Assembly: GCA_041390305.1 (NCBI GenBank)
Contig: JAWKQE010000018.1
Location: forward strand, 80,304 to 144,303
Direction: 5' to 3'
Origin: JACKCR01 sp041390305
GTDB taxonomy: Bacteria > Eisenbacteria > RBG-16-71-46 > CAIMUX01
Length of the DNA stretch: 64,000 nt
Both the position numbers and the translations under genes were made by a program. The stretch's first letter is position 1. Each line of letters opens with the position of its first letter. The notes under the pieces are model-generated. The model was not told where the DNA came from and ran no database searches. It saw only the letters and a list, made by a program, of their open reading frames with translations. Shown in pieces: positions 53,291-62,314 of this stretch.

Positions 53291-55639
53291 ATGTCCAAGA
53301 CCACGAAACTCTGGTCCCTCCTCGGTGGGACGCTCCTCGTCGCCTTTTTCCTTCTCGGGTTCTTCGGTCGGGAAGTGTATCGCCAGGCACCGCCTCTGCC
53401 CGAGCAGGTGGTGACCGAGGACGGCACGGTCCTCATGACGAAGGATTCCATCCTCGATGGACAGCAGGTCTGGCAATCGACAGGTGGACAGCAGCTCGGT
53501 TCCATTTGGGGCCACGGCGCCTACCAGGCTCCGGACTGGTCGGCCGATTGGCTGCATCGGGAGTGTCTCGCGCTCCTCGACGAGTACGCGGCAGCGGGGC
53601 CGACGGTCGGCGAGTCTGCCGAGGCACGCTCTCCGGCTCATCAGTACGCGGAGCTCACTCCCTCCGAGCAGGGCGCGCTACGGGAGCGGCTCCGGCTCGA
53701 GATGCGGACGAATCAGTACGACCCGGAGACGGGAACGCTCACGGTGTCGAGGGAGCGGGCCGCTGCCATGGCCGCGACCGCCGCACACGATGCGGCGCTC
53801 TACGGTGGCGACCCCTCCCTCGCGTCCCTGCGCGAGGACTATGCGATGCAGGACGCCGCGGTGAAGGATCCGGTCCGTCTCGCCGCGTTGACCGACTTCT
53901 TCTTCTGGACGAGCTGGGCCTGCGCAACCGAACGGCCCGACCAGCACGTCACGTACACGAACAACTGGCCGCACGAGCCGCTGATCGGCAACGTGCCGAC
54001 GGGCGCCAACGTCGTCTGGAGTCTCGTGAGCGTGGTCCTTCTTCTCGCCGGGGTCGGGGCCCTGGTCTGGTGGCGCGCGTTCCGCGGGAAGAGTGAATCG
54101 GACCACCTCGAGTCTGCGCCGCCTGCGCCGAGTCACGACCCTCTCGGAAACCTGACCCTCACGCCGTCGATGCGCGCGGTGGGCAAGTACCTGTTCGTCG
54201 TCGTTGCGGTGTTCGGTCTCCAGGTGCTGCTCGGAGCGCTGACCGCGCACTACACAGTAGAAGGGCAGCACTTCTTCGGACTTCCGATCGCGAAGTGGCT
54301 TCCGTACTCGCTGACGCGGACCTGGCACATCCAGACCGCGGTGTTCTGGATCGCGACCGCCTTCCTCGCAGCTGGGCTCTTCCTCGCGCCAGCGATCGGT
54401 GGGAAGGAGCCGAGATTCCAGCGGCTCGGCGTCAACGTGCTCTTCGGCGCACTACTGCTCGTGGTCGGTGGGTCTCTCGTCGGCGAGTATCTCTCCGTCC
54501 ATCAGACGCTCGGCCTCGACGCCGGCTTCTGGTTCGGACACCAGGGCTATGAGTACGTCGACCTCGGTCGCGTCTGGCAGATCGCACTCTTCGTGGGGTT
54601 GGTCCTCTGGCTGGGACTGATGCTCCGCGGACTCTGGCCCGCGCTCACCCGGAAGGACGAGAGCCGGACGCTGGTGCTCATGTTCACCGGCGCGAGTGCT
54701 GCGATCGGCCTCATGTACGGCGCCGGATTCTTCTTCTCCGCGCGGACGCATCTCTCGGTGATGGAGTACTGGCGTTGGTGGGTCGTCCACCTCTGGGTGG
54801 AGGGGTTCTTCGAAGTCTTTGCGACCGCCGCGCTCGCGTTCCTCTTCGCACGACTTGGGCTCGTCCGCCCGAAGCACGCGGGACAGGCGGTGGTTGGAAG
54901 CAGCGCCCTCTTCCTCCTCGGAGGCATTCCGGGGACGTTCCACCATCTCTACTTCAGCGGTACGCCGACTCCGATCATGGCGATCGGTGCGACGTTCAGT
55001 GCACTAGAGGTCGTACCGTTGGTGCTCATCGGACTCGAAGCGTTCGAGACCTACCGGATGCAGCATGCGGCGCCATGGATGCGTCGCTACCGGTGGCCGA
55101 TCCGCTTCTTCCTCGGCGTCGCCTTCTGGAACCTCGTTGGTGCGGGACTCTTCGGATTCCTCATCAACCCACCGATCGCGCTCTACTATGCGCAGGGGCT
55201 CAACACGACACCGGTGCACGGCCACACCGCACTCTTCGGCGTCTACGGTCTCCTCGCACTCGGACTGACCCTGACGGTTGCACGTCTCCTCAGCGCCAAA
55301 CCGTGGAGGGAAGGCGTGCTCCGGTACTCGTTCTGGGCGATGAACGTCGGCCTCGCACTCATGGTCGGGATGAGCCTTCTGCCGATCGGGCTCGCCCAGG
55401 TCGTCGCGAGCGTCGATCAGGGGCTCTGGTTCGCCCGGAGTGCGGAGTTCCTGCAGCAACCGACGATGGAGACGCTGCGTTGGCTACGGATCGTCGGGGA
55501 CACGATCTTCCTCTCCGGCGTCGCTGCCCTCGCGTGGTTCTTCCTCGGGCTGATTCGCGGACACAGCTATGCGGGAAGCCGAGAGGGGGCGCGTGTACCG
55601 AACGTCCCGAAGGGAGTGGAGCGGCCGGCGACCGCGTGA
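53291..55639 (+). CDS. norZ: Quinol-dependent nitric oxide reductase (qNOR)
   Basis: This 782-residue integral membrane enzyme reduces two NO to N2O with quinol electrons. The N-terminus has a helix, a periplasmic region with GQQVWQSTGGQQLGSIWGHG and FFFWTSWACATERP typical of qNOR, and then the heme-copper-like core of about 12 helices. Ligand His residues are seen in TWHIQTAVFWIATAF, the FeB set in VVHLWVEGFFEVF and TFHHLYFSGTP, and the haem ligands in HGHTALFGVYG. No CcO-type Tyr cross-link is expected. The start at 53291 has GGAGGTG upstream and lies 14 bases after the Ric gene. Gene context shows NO detoxification (not full denitrification; no nir or nos genes here). Confidence 0.94.
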   Translation: MSKTTKLWSLLGGTLLVAFFLLGFFGREVYRQAPPLPEQVVTEDGTVLMTKDSILDGQQVWQSTGGQQLGSIWGHGAYQAPDWSADWLHRECLALLDEYAAAGPTVGESAEARSPAHQYAELTPSEQGALRERLRLEMRTNQYDPETGTLTVSRERAAAMAATAAHDAALYGGDPSLASLREDYAMQDAAVKDPVRLAALTDFFFWTSWACATERPDQHVTYTNNWPHEPLIGNVPTGANVVWSLVSVVLLLAGVGALVWWRAFRGKSESDHLESAPPAPSHDPLGNLTLTPSMRAVGKYLFVVVAVFGLQVLLGALTAHYTVEGQHFFGLPIAKWLPYSLTRTWHIQTAVFWIATAFLAAGLFLAPAIGGKEPRFQRLGVNVLFGALLLVVGGSLVGEYLSVHQTLGLDAGFWFGHQGYEYVDLGRVWQIALFVGLVLWLGLMLRGLWPALTRKDESRTLVLMFTGASAAIGLMYGAGFFFSARTHLSVMEYWRWWVVHLWVEGFFEVFATAALAFLFARLGLVRPKHAGQAVVGSSALFLLGGIPGTFHHLYFSGTPTPIMAIGATFSALEVVPLVLIGLEAFETYRMQHAAPWMRRYRWPIRFFLGVAFWNLVGAGLFGFLINPPIALYYAQGLNTTPVHGHTALFGVYGLLALGLTLTVARLLSAKPWREGVLRYSFWAMNVGLALMVGMSLLPIGLAQVVASVDQGLWFARSAEFLQQPTMETLRWLRIVGDTIFLSGVAALAWFFLGLIRGHSYAGSREGARVPNVPKGVERPATA

Positions 55640-55741
55640 GTCTGGTAGGTCCTGCGGGGTGTTCTCGACGACCGCGTGACTCCCCTGAGAGCACGCCCTC
55701 GATGGATCTCGAACCTCGAGCACGTGACGATTTGGACACCA

Positions 55742-55777
55742 GGGGCTCGGACCGCACCTCGCAGCGGTCCGGGCCCC
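55742..55777 (+). terminator. Terminator-like hairpin after NO reductase gene
   Basis: GGGGCTCGGACCGC at 55742-55755 pairs with GCGGTCCGGGCCCC at 55764-55777 (one G-U pair; 8-base loop), followed by TTCCT. It ends the NorR-controlled transcript before the glutamate dehydrogenase gene. Confidence 0.7.
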
Positions 55778-55900
55778 TTCCTCCTGGGGGCGAGTCCGCC
55801 CGTCGGCCGTTTCGGCCTGTACCTATGGCGGAAGGGGAGGCTCCCTGCCAGGATCCTCTCGGGCTGCCGGAGGGCGGGAGCCCAGAACAGGGAGTACGTC

Positions 55901-57193
55901 ATGACGAAGAGCAACAAGGCCTACAACTCGTTCGAAGTAGCCCAGTCGCAGTTCGATCGGGTCGCGGACCTGCTCGATCTGAAGGCCGCAACCCGGGAGT
56001 TGCTCCGGAGCCCGCTACGCGAATACTCGTTCGCTATCCCGGTGCGGATGGACGACGGGAGTGTCCAAGTCTTTCGGGCCTTTCGTGTCCAGCACAACGA
56101 TGCCCGGGGTCCGTCGAAGGGAGGCATCCGCTTCCACCCGCTGGAGACGCAGGACACGGTTCGCGCCCTGGCCATGTGGATGACCTGGAAGTGCGCGGTC
56201 GTCGACATTCCTCTCGGTGGAGCCAAGGGAGGTGTCATCTGCGACCCTCATCACCTGAGCGCCCGAGAGCAGGAACTGGTCTGTCGTGGATGGGTTCGCC
56301 AGATCGTCAAGAACGTCGGCCCCACGATCGACGTGCCGGCGCCCGACGTCATGACGTCGGCGCAGCACATGACCTGGATGCTCGACGAGTTCGAGGCGGT
56401 GACAGGATCCAGAGCACCGGGATTCATCACGGGAAAGCCGATCTCCCTCGGCGGTTCGCAAGGCAGGAAGGAGGCGACGGGCTACGGCCTCGTTTTCACA
56501 CTTCGAGAGGCGCTTCGTGAGATGGGGCTTCGTCCTGAGGACACAGTGGCCTCCGTTCAGGGGTTTGGCAACGTGGCCCAGTATGCGATCGAGCTGTTCA
56601 CCCAGATCGGCGGGCGTGTCGAGGCAGTGTCGTGCTGGGACCAGGCCGACAGCACCTCCTACACGTATCGGAAGAAGGGTGGGATCGATCTCGCAGAGCT
56701 GCGGGCCATCGCCGACCCGTTCGGCGGGATCCACTCCGGTAGAGCCATCGAACTCGGGTACGAGAAGCTGAGTGGCGATGCATGGATCGAGCAAGACGTC
56801 GACATTCTCATCCCGGCCGCGCTCGAGAATGCGATCCGAGCTGACAACGTCGGCCAGATCGGAAAGCGTGTACGGATCGTAGCCGAAGGTGCGAACGGGC
56901 CCACGACCCCAGAGGCCGATAGTGCGCTCAAGGACCGTGGGATCTTCGTGTTGCCTGATCTCCTCGCCAACGCCGGTGGAGTCACCTGCAGCTACTTCGA
57001 GCAGGTGCAGAGCAACATGAACTACTACTGGGCGAAGGACGAGGTCCTCGGTAAGCTGGACGTGAAGATGACGAGTGCGTTCCTCGCGGTCCACGAACTC
57101 GCCAGGAAGCAGAAGCTCTACATGCGTGATGCCGCCTACGTCATCGCGGTGACTCGAGTGGCCGAGGCCTGTCACGATCGAGGCTGGGTCTAG
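55901..57193 (+). CDS. gdhA: Glutamate dehydrogenase
   Basis: This 430-residue protein belongs to the Glu/Leu/Phe/Val dehydrogenase family. The substrate domain has FRVQHNDARGPSKGGIRFHP, WKCAVVDIPLGGAKGGV with the catalytic Lys, and PDVMTSAQHMTWMLDEFEAV; the nucleotide-binding domain follows with SLGGSQGRKEATGYGLVFTL and VQGFGNVAQYAIELF, and the end has EGANGPTTPEAD and LANAGGVTCSYFE. It interconverts glutamate and 2-oxoglutarate with NAD(P). The length is that of hexameric small-subunit enzymes. The start at 55901 follows GGGAG. The gene lies ahead of the ATP-grasp cluster, with a hairpin between them. Confidence 0.93.
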   Translation: MTKSNKAYNSFEVAQSQFDRVADLLDLKAATRELLRSPLREYSFAIPVRMDDGSVQVFRAFRVQHNDARGPSKGGIRFHPLETQDTVRALAMWMTWKCAVVDIPLGGAKGGVICDPHHLSAREQELVCRGWVRQIVKNVGPTIDVPAPDVMTSAQHMTWMLDEFEAVTGSRAPGFITGKPISLGGSQGRKEATGYGLVFTLREALREMGLRPEDTVASVQGFGNVAQYAIELFTQIGGRVEAVSCWDQADSTSYTYRKKGGIDLAELRAIADPFGGIHSGRAIELGYEKLSGDAWIEQDVDILIPAALENAIRADNVGQIGKRVRIVAEGANGPTTPEADSALKDRGIFVLPDLLANAGGVTCSYFEQVQSNMNYYWAKDEVLGKLDVKMTSAFLAVHELARKQKLYMRDAAYVIAVTRVAEACHDRGWV

Positions 57194-57218
57194 CATTAGT
57201 TGTTCGTAGCTGGCCGCG

Positions 57219-57240
57219 GCGCCCCCTGCAGAGGGGGCGC
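57219..57240 (+). terminator. Hairpin between gdhA and the ATP-grasp genes
   Basis: GCGCCCCCT (57219-57227) and AGGGGGCGC (57232-57240) form a perfect 9-base stem with a GCAG loop. No T-run follows, so it may be a partial terminator or attenuator, or a processing site between gdhA and the next gene 23 bases on. Confidence 0.5.
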
Positions 57241-57263
57241 TGCCGACTCCGGGAGCCCCGCCT

Positions 57264-59072
57264 ATGGCAGACAATGAACCGGGTCGGGCTTGCAGCATCC
57301 CGTACTTCTCTCGTGACTTCCTTCGGTCTTCGGCTCGTCTCTCTCGAATCGGCGAGGGGGCGTTGGGGGGGAAGGGCACTGGTCTCGCACGGATAGATTC
57401 CCTCCTCTCCAGGCCCGATATCCAAGAGCGACTGGCACCCTACGAAGCCAGGATTCCGCGAACCGTAGTTCTGGCGACCGGTGTCTTCGATTCGTTCGTC
57501 GAACGAAACGGCCTCGCGCAGTTCGCCACATCTGCCGACCCCGACCCTGTCGTGGCCCGGGCGTTTCAGAACGCCGTCCTTCCCCCAGAAGTCTTGGGGG
57601 ACCTGCGGGCATTGATCGATGGAGTTCGAGTGCCCTTGGCCGTTCGCTCGTCGAGTTTGCTGGAAGACTCTCTCTCGCGTCCTTTCGCTGGCGTCTATGC
57701 GACGAAGATGACGCCAAACAACCAAGCGGATCCCGACGAGCGCTTTCGGAAGTTCGTCGAAGCGGTCAAGTTGGTCTACGCGTCGACATACTACCTGGGA
57801 GCAAAGGCCTACGGTCGCTCCGTGGCCCGGTCGCTTCCGTCCGAGAAGATGGCTGTCGTGATCCAGGAGGTCGTGGGTTCGCGGCACGGCCCACGCTTCT
57901 ATCCCCGTGTATCCGCGGTTGCCCGGTCTCACGACTTCTATGCAGCAGGGGCGGCGCGGCCCGAAGAGGGTGTCGTGAGTCTCGCACTTGGCCTGGGGAA
58001 GACGATCGTCGATGGAGGCGCTTGCTGGACCTACTCGCCGGCACACCCGCGTGTACCGCCTCCTTACGGCTCCAACCGGGATCTCCTTCGGATGTCCCAG
58101 AGTCGGTTCTGGGCCGTCAACATGGGGAGCCCGCCCGTCTACGATCCTCTCGCGGAAGAGGAGTACCTGGTCCAATCGTCCCTCCAAGAGGCGGAGTACG
58201 ACCGGGTGACCGACGATCTGGCTTCTACATACGATGCCTCGTCCGACCGGATCTACCTCGGTGTGGGCCGGGAGGGTCCGCGCGTCCTGGACTTCGGCCC
58301 CCTGCTTCGCCTCGGTGGGTCACCGTTCAGCACCGCTCTTCGGGAACTCGTGTCTGCCTGTCGGGAGTATGTCGACGCGCAGGTCGAGCTGGAACTCGCG
58401 TGTGACTGGAGCGACTCGCGCAGCGCTCCGCTACTAGGGGTGGTCCAGGTGCGACCGATGCTGGTTGCGGACGGTGATACATCCATCTCAGTGGACGACC
58501 TCACCGACTCGACGAACATCCTCGGAGCGAGCCACGCGGTCGGCCACGGCTTCTTGGAAACGGCCGATGTCGTATACGTTCGGCCCGATACCTTCGATCC
58601 TCGCGAGACGGTCCAAATCGCGGAGGAGGTGGCCGGCCTGAATCGCGATCTCGTCGAGAAGGGACGACCGTACCTCCTCATCGGATTCGGACGCTGGGGT
58701 ACGACCGATCCCTGGGGCGGGATCCCTGTCCGCTGGGAACAGGTGGGCGGCGCTCGCGCGATCGTCGAGGTGTCCTTACCCTCCTTCCGTGCCGCACCGA
58801 GCCAAGGCTCCCACTTCTTTCACAACGTGACGAGTCTGCAAGTGCTCTACCTGGGTGTGGTCGAGTCCGAGAGCGAGCGGATCGATTGGAGCCTTCTCGA
58901 GCGTGGAAAGGAAGTGGCCCGAACCGACCACGTCACCCATGTGCGCTTGGATTCGCCAGTGAGAGTCGAAGTGGACGGTCGCAACGGGCGAGGCCGGGTC
59001 TGCCCCGTTGACCCGAGGGGCCTGCCCGGGGCAGATGGCAGCCGAACGGAATCAGCTGACGGCAACGATTGA
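57264..59072 (+). CDS. PEP-synthase-type ATP-grasp (PPDK_N-like) protein
   Basis: This 602-residue protein carries the nucleotide-binding domain of pyruvate phosphate dikinase/PEP synthase (PPDK_N): the Gly-rich GALGGKGTGLARI near 32, LAVRSSSLLEDSLSRPFAGV near 125, and VVIQEVVGSRHG. It lacks the phospho-His swivel and the PEP-utilising barrel, so it cannot make PEP by itself. A conserved C-terminal part, GFGRWGTTDPWGG followed by GSHFFHNV, is shared with the protein at 59738 (GPGRWGSRGD, GTHFFQDL), so the two are paralogues with one plan. The function may be phosphotransfer or a regulatory ATP-binding role. The gene lies 70 bases after gdhA. Confidence 0.8.
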   Translation: MADNEPGRACSIPYFSRDFLRSSARLSRIGEGALGGKGTGLARIDSLLSRPDIQERLAPYEARIPRTVVLATGVFDSFVERNGLAQFATSADPDPVVARAFQNAVLPPEVLGDLRALIDGVRVPLAVRSSSLLEDSLSRPFAGVYATKMTPNNQADPDERFRKFVEAVKLVYASTYYLGAKAYGRSVARSLPSEKMAVVIQEVVGSRHGPRFYPRVSAVARSHDFYAAGAARPEEGVVSLALGLGKTIVDGGACWTYSPAHPRVPPPYGSNRDLLRMSQSRFWAVNMGSPPVYDPLAEEEYLVQSSLQEAEYDRVTDDLASTYDASSDRIYLGVGREGPRVLDFGPLLRLGGSPFSTALRELVSACREYVDAQVELELACDWSDSRSAPLLGVVQVRPMLVADGDTSISVDDLTDSTNILGASHAVGHGFLETADVVYVRPDTFDPRETVQIAEEVAGLNRDLVEKGRPYLLIGFGRWGTTDPWGGIPVRWEQVGGARAIVEVSLPSFRAAPSQGSHFFHNVTSLQVLYLGVVESESERIDWSLLERGKEVARTDHVTHVRLDSPVRVEVDGRNGRGRVCPVDPRGLPGADGSRTESADGND

Positions 59073-59114
59073 TCGAGGAACATTCAGTACGAGCTGAGCT
59101 GCCTCAAGAGGACG

Positions 59115-59723
59115 ATGAGTGACATGAGCCCGAACGAACCTCCGATCGAGTCGATTCTCCACGATCTCAGGGAGCGTGCGAAGGAACTCGCCTGTCTCTA
59201 TCGCGTGGACGAGATCCTGCATCTTCAAGACTCTCCGATCGAGGAACGGATGAGGGCGATCGTCTCGGAAGTGCCAAGGGGTTGGCAGTACTCGGACGAT
59301 TGCACGGCCCGGATCATACTCGGGCCAGCGCTGTTCGTGGCGGACGGCTTCGAGGAGAGCCCGTGGAGTCAAGAGGCCCAGATCATCGTCGAAGGCGTGA
59401 CGGAAGGGAAGATCGAGGTCTTCTACACCGAGAGGAAGCCGCCGGCGGATGTGGGGCCTTTCCTGGAGGAGGAGCTCCGACTCATCAATGCAATCGCGGA
59501 GCGGATCGGTCACTTCCTGAGTCAGCTCAGACTGCGCAGCGCCGTCGAGAGCTGGAAGACCGCGACCGACGAAAGGCGCTCCAAGCAGCCGTCCCGGTGG
59601 CGAGTGATCGTCGAGTTCCTTCGGAACGCGGACGAGAAGCTCCTCACCCGAATCACCCGACGGATGATCAATCACCTGTGCTGGAGCGGATTCCCCGGCG
59701 GAGAAGCCTGCTCCTCTCGGTGA
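59115..59723 (+). CDS. GAF-like sensor protein of the ATP-grasp cluster
   Basis: This 202-residue protein begins with a helical segment (DLRERAKELACLYRVDEIL) and a GAF/PAS-like domain, with PRGWQYSDDCTARIILGPAL, and WSQEAQIIVEGVTEGKIEVF, then YTERKPPADVGPFLEEELRL and INAIAERIGHFLSQL. This is the input domain found at the N-terminus of some histidine kinases and PEP-synthase-like proteins. Here it is followed only by a basic tail (RRSKQPSRWRVIVEFLRNAD). It sits between the two ATP-grasp genes with gaps of 42 and 14 bases, so it likely senses a signal for them. The signal is unknown. Confidence 0.75.
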   Translation: MSDMSPNEPPIESILHDLRERAKELACLYRVDEILHLQDSPIEERMRAIVSEVPRGWQYSDDCTARIILGPALFVADGFEESPWSQEAQIIVEGVTEGKIEVFYTERKPPADVGPFLEEELRLINAIAERIGHFLSQLRLRSAVESWKTATDERRSKQPSRWRVIVEFLRNADEKLLTRITRRMINHLCWSGFPGGEACSSR

Positions 59724-59737
59724 GTCCACCACCCACC

Positions 59738-62314
59738 ATGGCGGATCCGGAGAGCGGGGACGAGAATCGGCCGAGTGAGAGATCCACGACCTTCGGGACA
59801 GATCGGGTCACGGAAGAGACGTTCGATCTAGCGTCTCTGCACCTGTCCGACGACGAGATCACGAACTGCGTCCAGCGTTGGATTCGTGAAGACAAGACGA
59901 GCTTCCTGGCCGATGCGTTGGAGGATCCGGCTACGTCGGTATCGGAAGTCGCAGATGCCTTGGAGCGTCACAAGGCACTCGCGTTGGATGCGACCGGCCT
60001 GCCGCCTGCGCTCGCAACAGCGTTGAAGGTGTCACTCCTCCGGAGGTGCTTCACCGACCATCTGGACTTCATCAACACCGCAAAGGCGTTCGTCGAAGTC
60101 GAGGACTTCTACGATCTGCTGCCTCGCGTCATCTATCCGCCCGGGAGCCACGGCCGCCTGGGAGGCAAGAGCGCCGGCATCTTCCTCGCCGCGAGCGTGA
60201 TTCGCCAGGCCGGAGAGGGTGCCCCGCTGCTCCAGGGTGTGCGGGTCCCGAAGACCTGGTACATCGCCTCCGACGGCATCCTCTCCTTCATCCGGTACAA
60301 TCACCTCGAGGACGTCTATGTTCGCAAGTACGACAAGATCGAACACGTCCGACAGGGGTATCCCTATCTCATCCAGTCGTTCAAGAACTCCCCGTTCCCT
60401 CCGGAGATTCGCGGCCGCCTCTCGCTCGCGCTGGACGACTTCGGCGAGGTCCCGATCATCGTCCGCAGCTCGAGCCTACTCGAGGACCGGACCGGTTCGT
60501 CGTTCTCGGGGAAGTACAAGAGCCTCTTCCTCGCCAACCAGGGGTCGCGAAGTGAGCGGCTCGCGGCCCTGGAGGATGCGATCGCAGAAGTGTACGCCTC
60601 GACATTCGGGCCGGACCCGATTGGATACCGGGCCGAGCGGGGCCTGATCGACGTCCATGAGGAGATGGGCATTCTGATCCAGGAAGTCGTGGGTGCCCGC
60701 GTCGGGAAGTACTTCTTCCCCGCGTTCGCAGGTGTCGCTTTCAGCAACAACGAGTTCCGTTGGTCGCCCCGGATCAAGAGGGAGGATGGACTGGTCCGAC
60801 TCGTTCCGGGTCTGGGCACGAGGGCGGTCGACCGTCTCTCCGACGATTATCCGGTCCTGATCGCTCCCGGCCAGCCTGGGCTCCGGGTCAACGCCAGCCC
60901 CGACGAGGTGATGAGGTACGCGCCGCGGAAGATCGACGTGATCGATCTCGAGAAGAACCGGTTCGAGACCATGGCCGTGGACGAGTTGATCCGCGAAGTC
61001 GGGGTGGACTATCCCGGCATTCGGCGCATCCTCTCCCTGGTCGACGGGGACCAGCTGAGAAAGCCGCTGGGTCTCCTCCCGGACCTGGATACGCATCGCT
61101 TCGTCGTGACGTTCGACGGTTTGACGACGGATACTCCGTTCCTCGAGCAGATCCGCTCTCTCCTAGAGTTGCTCCAACGAGAGATGCATACGCCCGTGGA
61201 CATCGAGTTCGCGAGCGACGGCGAGACGTTCTACCTGCTCCAGTGCCGGCCCCAGAGCTACGCGGACCACAGCGCTCCGACGCCGATTCCCCGGGATCTT
61301 CCGCAGAGTGACGTACTCTTCTCCGCCAACCGGTTCGTGTCGAACGGACGCGTTCCCGACATCACGCACATCGTCTACGTGGACCCGCGTCGGTACGGCG
61401 AGCTCGAGAGCCTGTCGCAGCTGAAGGAAGTCGGGGCCATCGTTCAGAAGCTGAACAAGGTGCTCCCCAAGCGCCAGTTCGTTCTGATGGGGCCGGGGCG
61501 CTGGGGCAGCCGTGGAGACATCCGCCTCGGTGTCAACGTGACCTACTCTGACATCAACAACACTGCGGCTCTCATCGAGATCGCACGGGTGAGTGGAAAC
61601 TACGTTCCCGATCTGTCGTTCGGGACACACTTCTTCCAAGACCTGGTGGAGGCAGGGATCCGCTACCTTCCGCTCTACCCGGATGAGGACGGGAACGTCT
61701 TCCAGGAGAGGTTCTTCAGAGCATCTCGAAACCTACTCCCCGAGTTGCTGCCGGAGCACGAGCACCTGGAGGCGACGATCCGGGTCATCGACGTTCCGAG
61801 CCTCACCAAGGGGAGGGTACTGAGGATCCTCATGAACGCCGACCTGGACGAGGCCGTTGGTGTGCTCGCTTCGCCGTCAGGTGGCGAGCCGCCGCGGAGC
61901 AGTTCGGTCGCCTTCCCAGAGCCGCCTCCGAGCCACGACCACTGGCGTTGGCGCAACCGGATGGCAGAGCGCCTGGCCGCGGAACTCGCTCCGGAGGAGT
62001 CGGGGGTGGTTGCGGTCTATCTCATCGGGAGCACGAAGAACGGGACCGCGGGTCCCGGGAGCGACATAGACCTCATCCTCCACTTCCGGGGCTCGGAGCA
62101 ACAGCGGGCTTCCGTGTCTCGTTGGCTGAGTGGCTGGAGCCAGTGTCTCGCCGAGATCAACTACCTGCGGACGGGCTACAAGTCGTCCGGCCTGCTCGAC
62201 GTCCACTGGGTGTCCGACCGGGACATCGAAGACAGGAACAGCTTCGCCGTCAAGATCGACGCGATCACGGACCGTGCTCAGAGGCTTTCGATGAAGGGAG
62301 AAGACGGCGGCTAG
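59738..62314 (+). CDS. PEP-synthase-type ATP-grasp protein with C-terminal nucleotidyltransferase
   Basis: This 858-residue protein contains a helical N-terminus (about 1-120), then a PPDK_N-type ATP-grasp (GRLGGKSAGIFLAASVI, IIVRSSSLLEDRTGSSFSGK, MGILIQEVVGARVG, FYLLQCRPQS). After that comes the shared C-terminal domain with GPGRWGSRGDIRLGVNVTYS and GTHFFQDLVEAG. The last 120 residues form a nucleotidyltransferase with the signature LIGSTKNGTAGPGSDIDLIL (GS...DxD). No phospho-His domain is present. The ATP-grasp and nucleotidyltransferase combination suggests a two-step phosphate or nucleotide transfer to a target, which is inference. The ATG at 59738 has no strong ribosome binding site but lies 14 bases after the sensor gene. 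The stop overlaps the convergent phosphoesterase stop in the shared CTAG. Confidence 0.82.
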   Translation: MADPESGDENRPSERSTTFGTDRVTEETFDLASLHLSDDEITNCVQRWIREDKTSFLADALEDPATSVSEVADALERHKALALDATGLPPALATALKVSLLRRCFTDHLDFINTAKAFVEVEDFYDLLPRVIYPPGSHGRLGGKSAGIFLAASVIRQAGEGAPLLQGVRVPKTWYIASDGILSFIRYNHLEDVYVRKYDKIEHVRQGYPYLIQSFKNSPFPPEIRGRLSLALDDFGEVPIIVRSSSLLEDRTGSSFSGKYKSLFLANQGSRSERLAALEDAIAEVYASTFGPDPIGYRAERGLIDVHEEMGILIQEVVGARVGKYFFPAFAGVAFSNNEFRWSPRIKREDGLVRLVPGLGTRAVDRLSDDYPVLIAPGQPGLRVNASPDEVMRYAPRKIDVIDLEKNRFETMAVDELIREVGVDYPGIRRILSLVDGDQLRKPLGLLPDLDTHRFVVTFDGLTTDTPFLEQIRSLLELLQREMHTPVDIEFASDGETFYLLQCRPQSYADHSAPTPIPRDLPQSDVLFSANRFVSNGRVPDITHIVYVDPRRYGELESLSQLKEVGAIVQKLNKVLPKRQFVLMGPGRWGSRGDIRLGVNVTYSDINNTAALIEIARVSGNYVPDLSFGTHFFQDLVEAGIRYLPLYPDEDGNVFQERFFRASRNLLPELLPEHEHLEATIRVIDVPSLTKGRVLRILMNADLDEAVGVLASPSGGEPPRSSSVAFPEPPPSHDHWRWRNRMAERLAAELAPEESGVVAVYLIGSTKNGTAGPGSDIDLILHFRGSEQQRASVSRWLSGWSQCLAEINYLRTGYKSSGLLDVHWVSDRDIEDRNSFAVKIDAITDRAQRLSMKGEDGG

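Noticed and set aside
50808..53390. Long N-terminal extension of NorR up to 53390
   Set aside because: The extension would overlap the Ric gene on the other strand and contains no domain. The conserved NorR start with GGAG upstream is at 52481.
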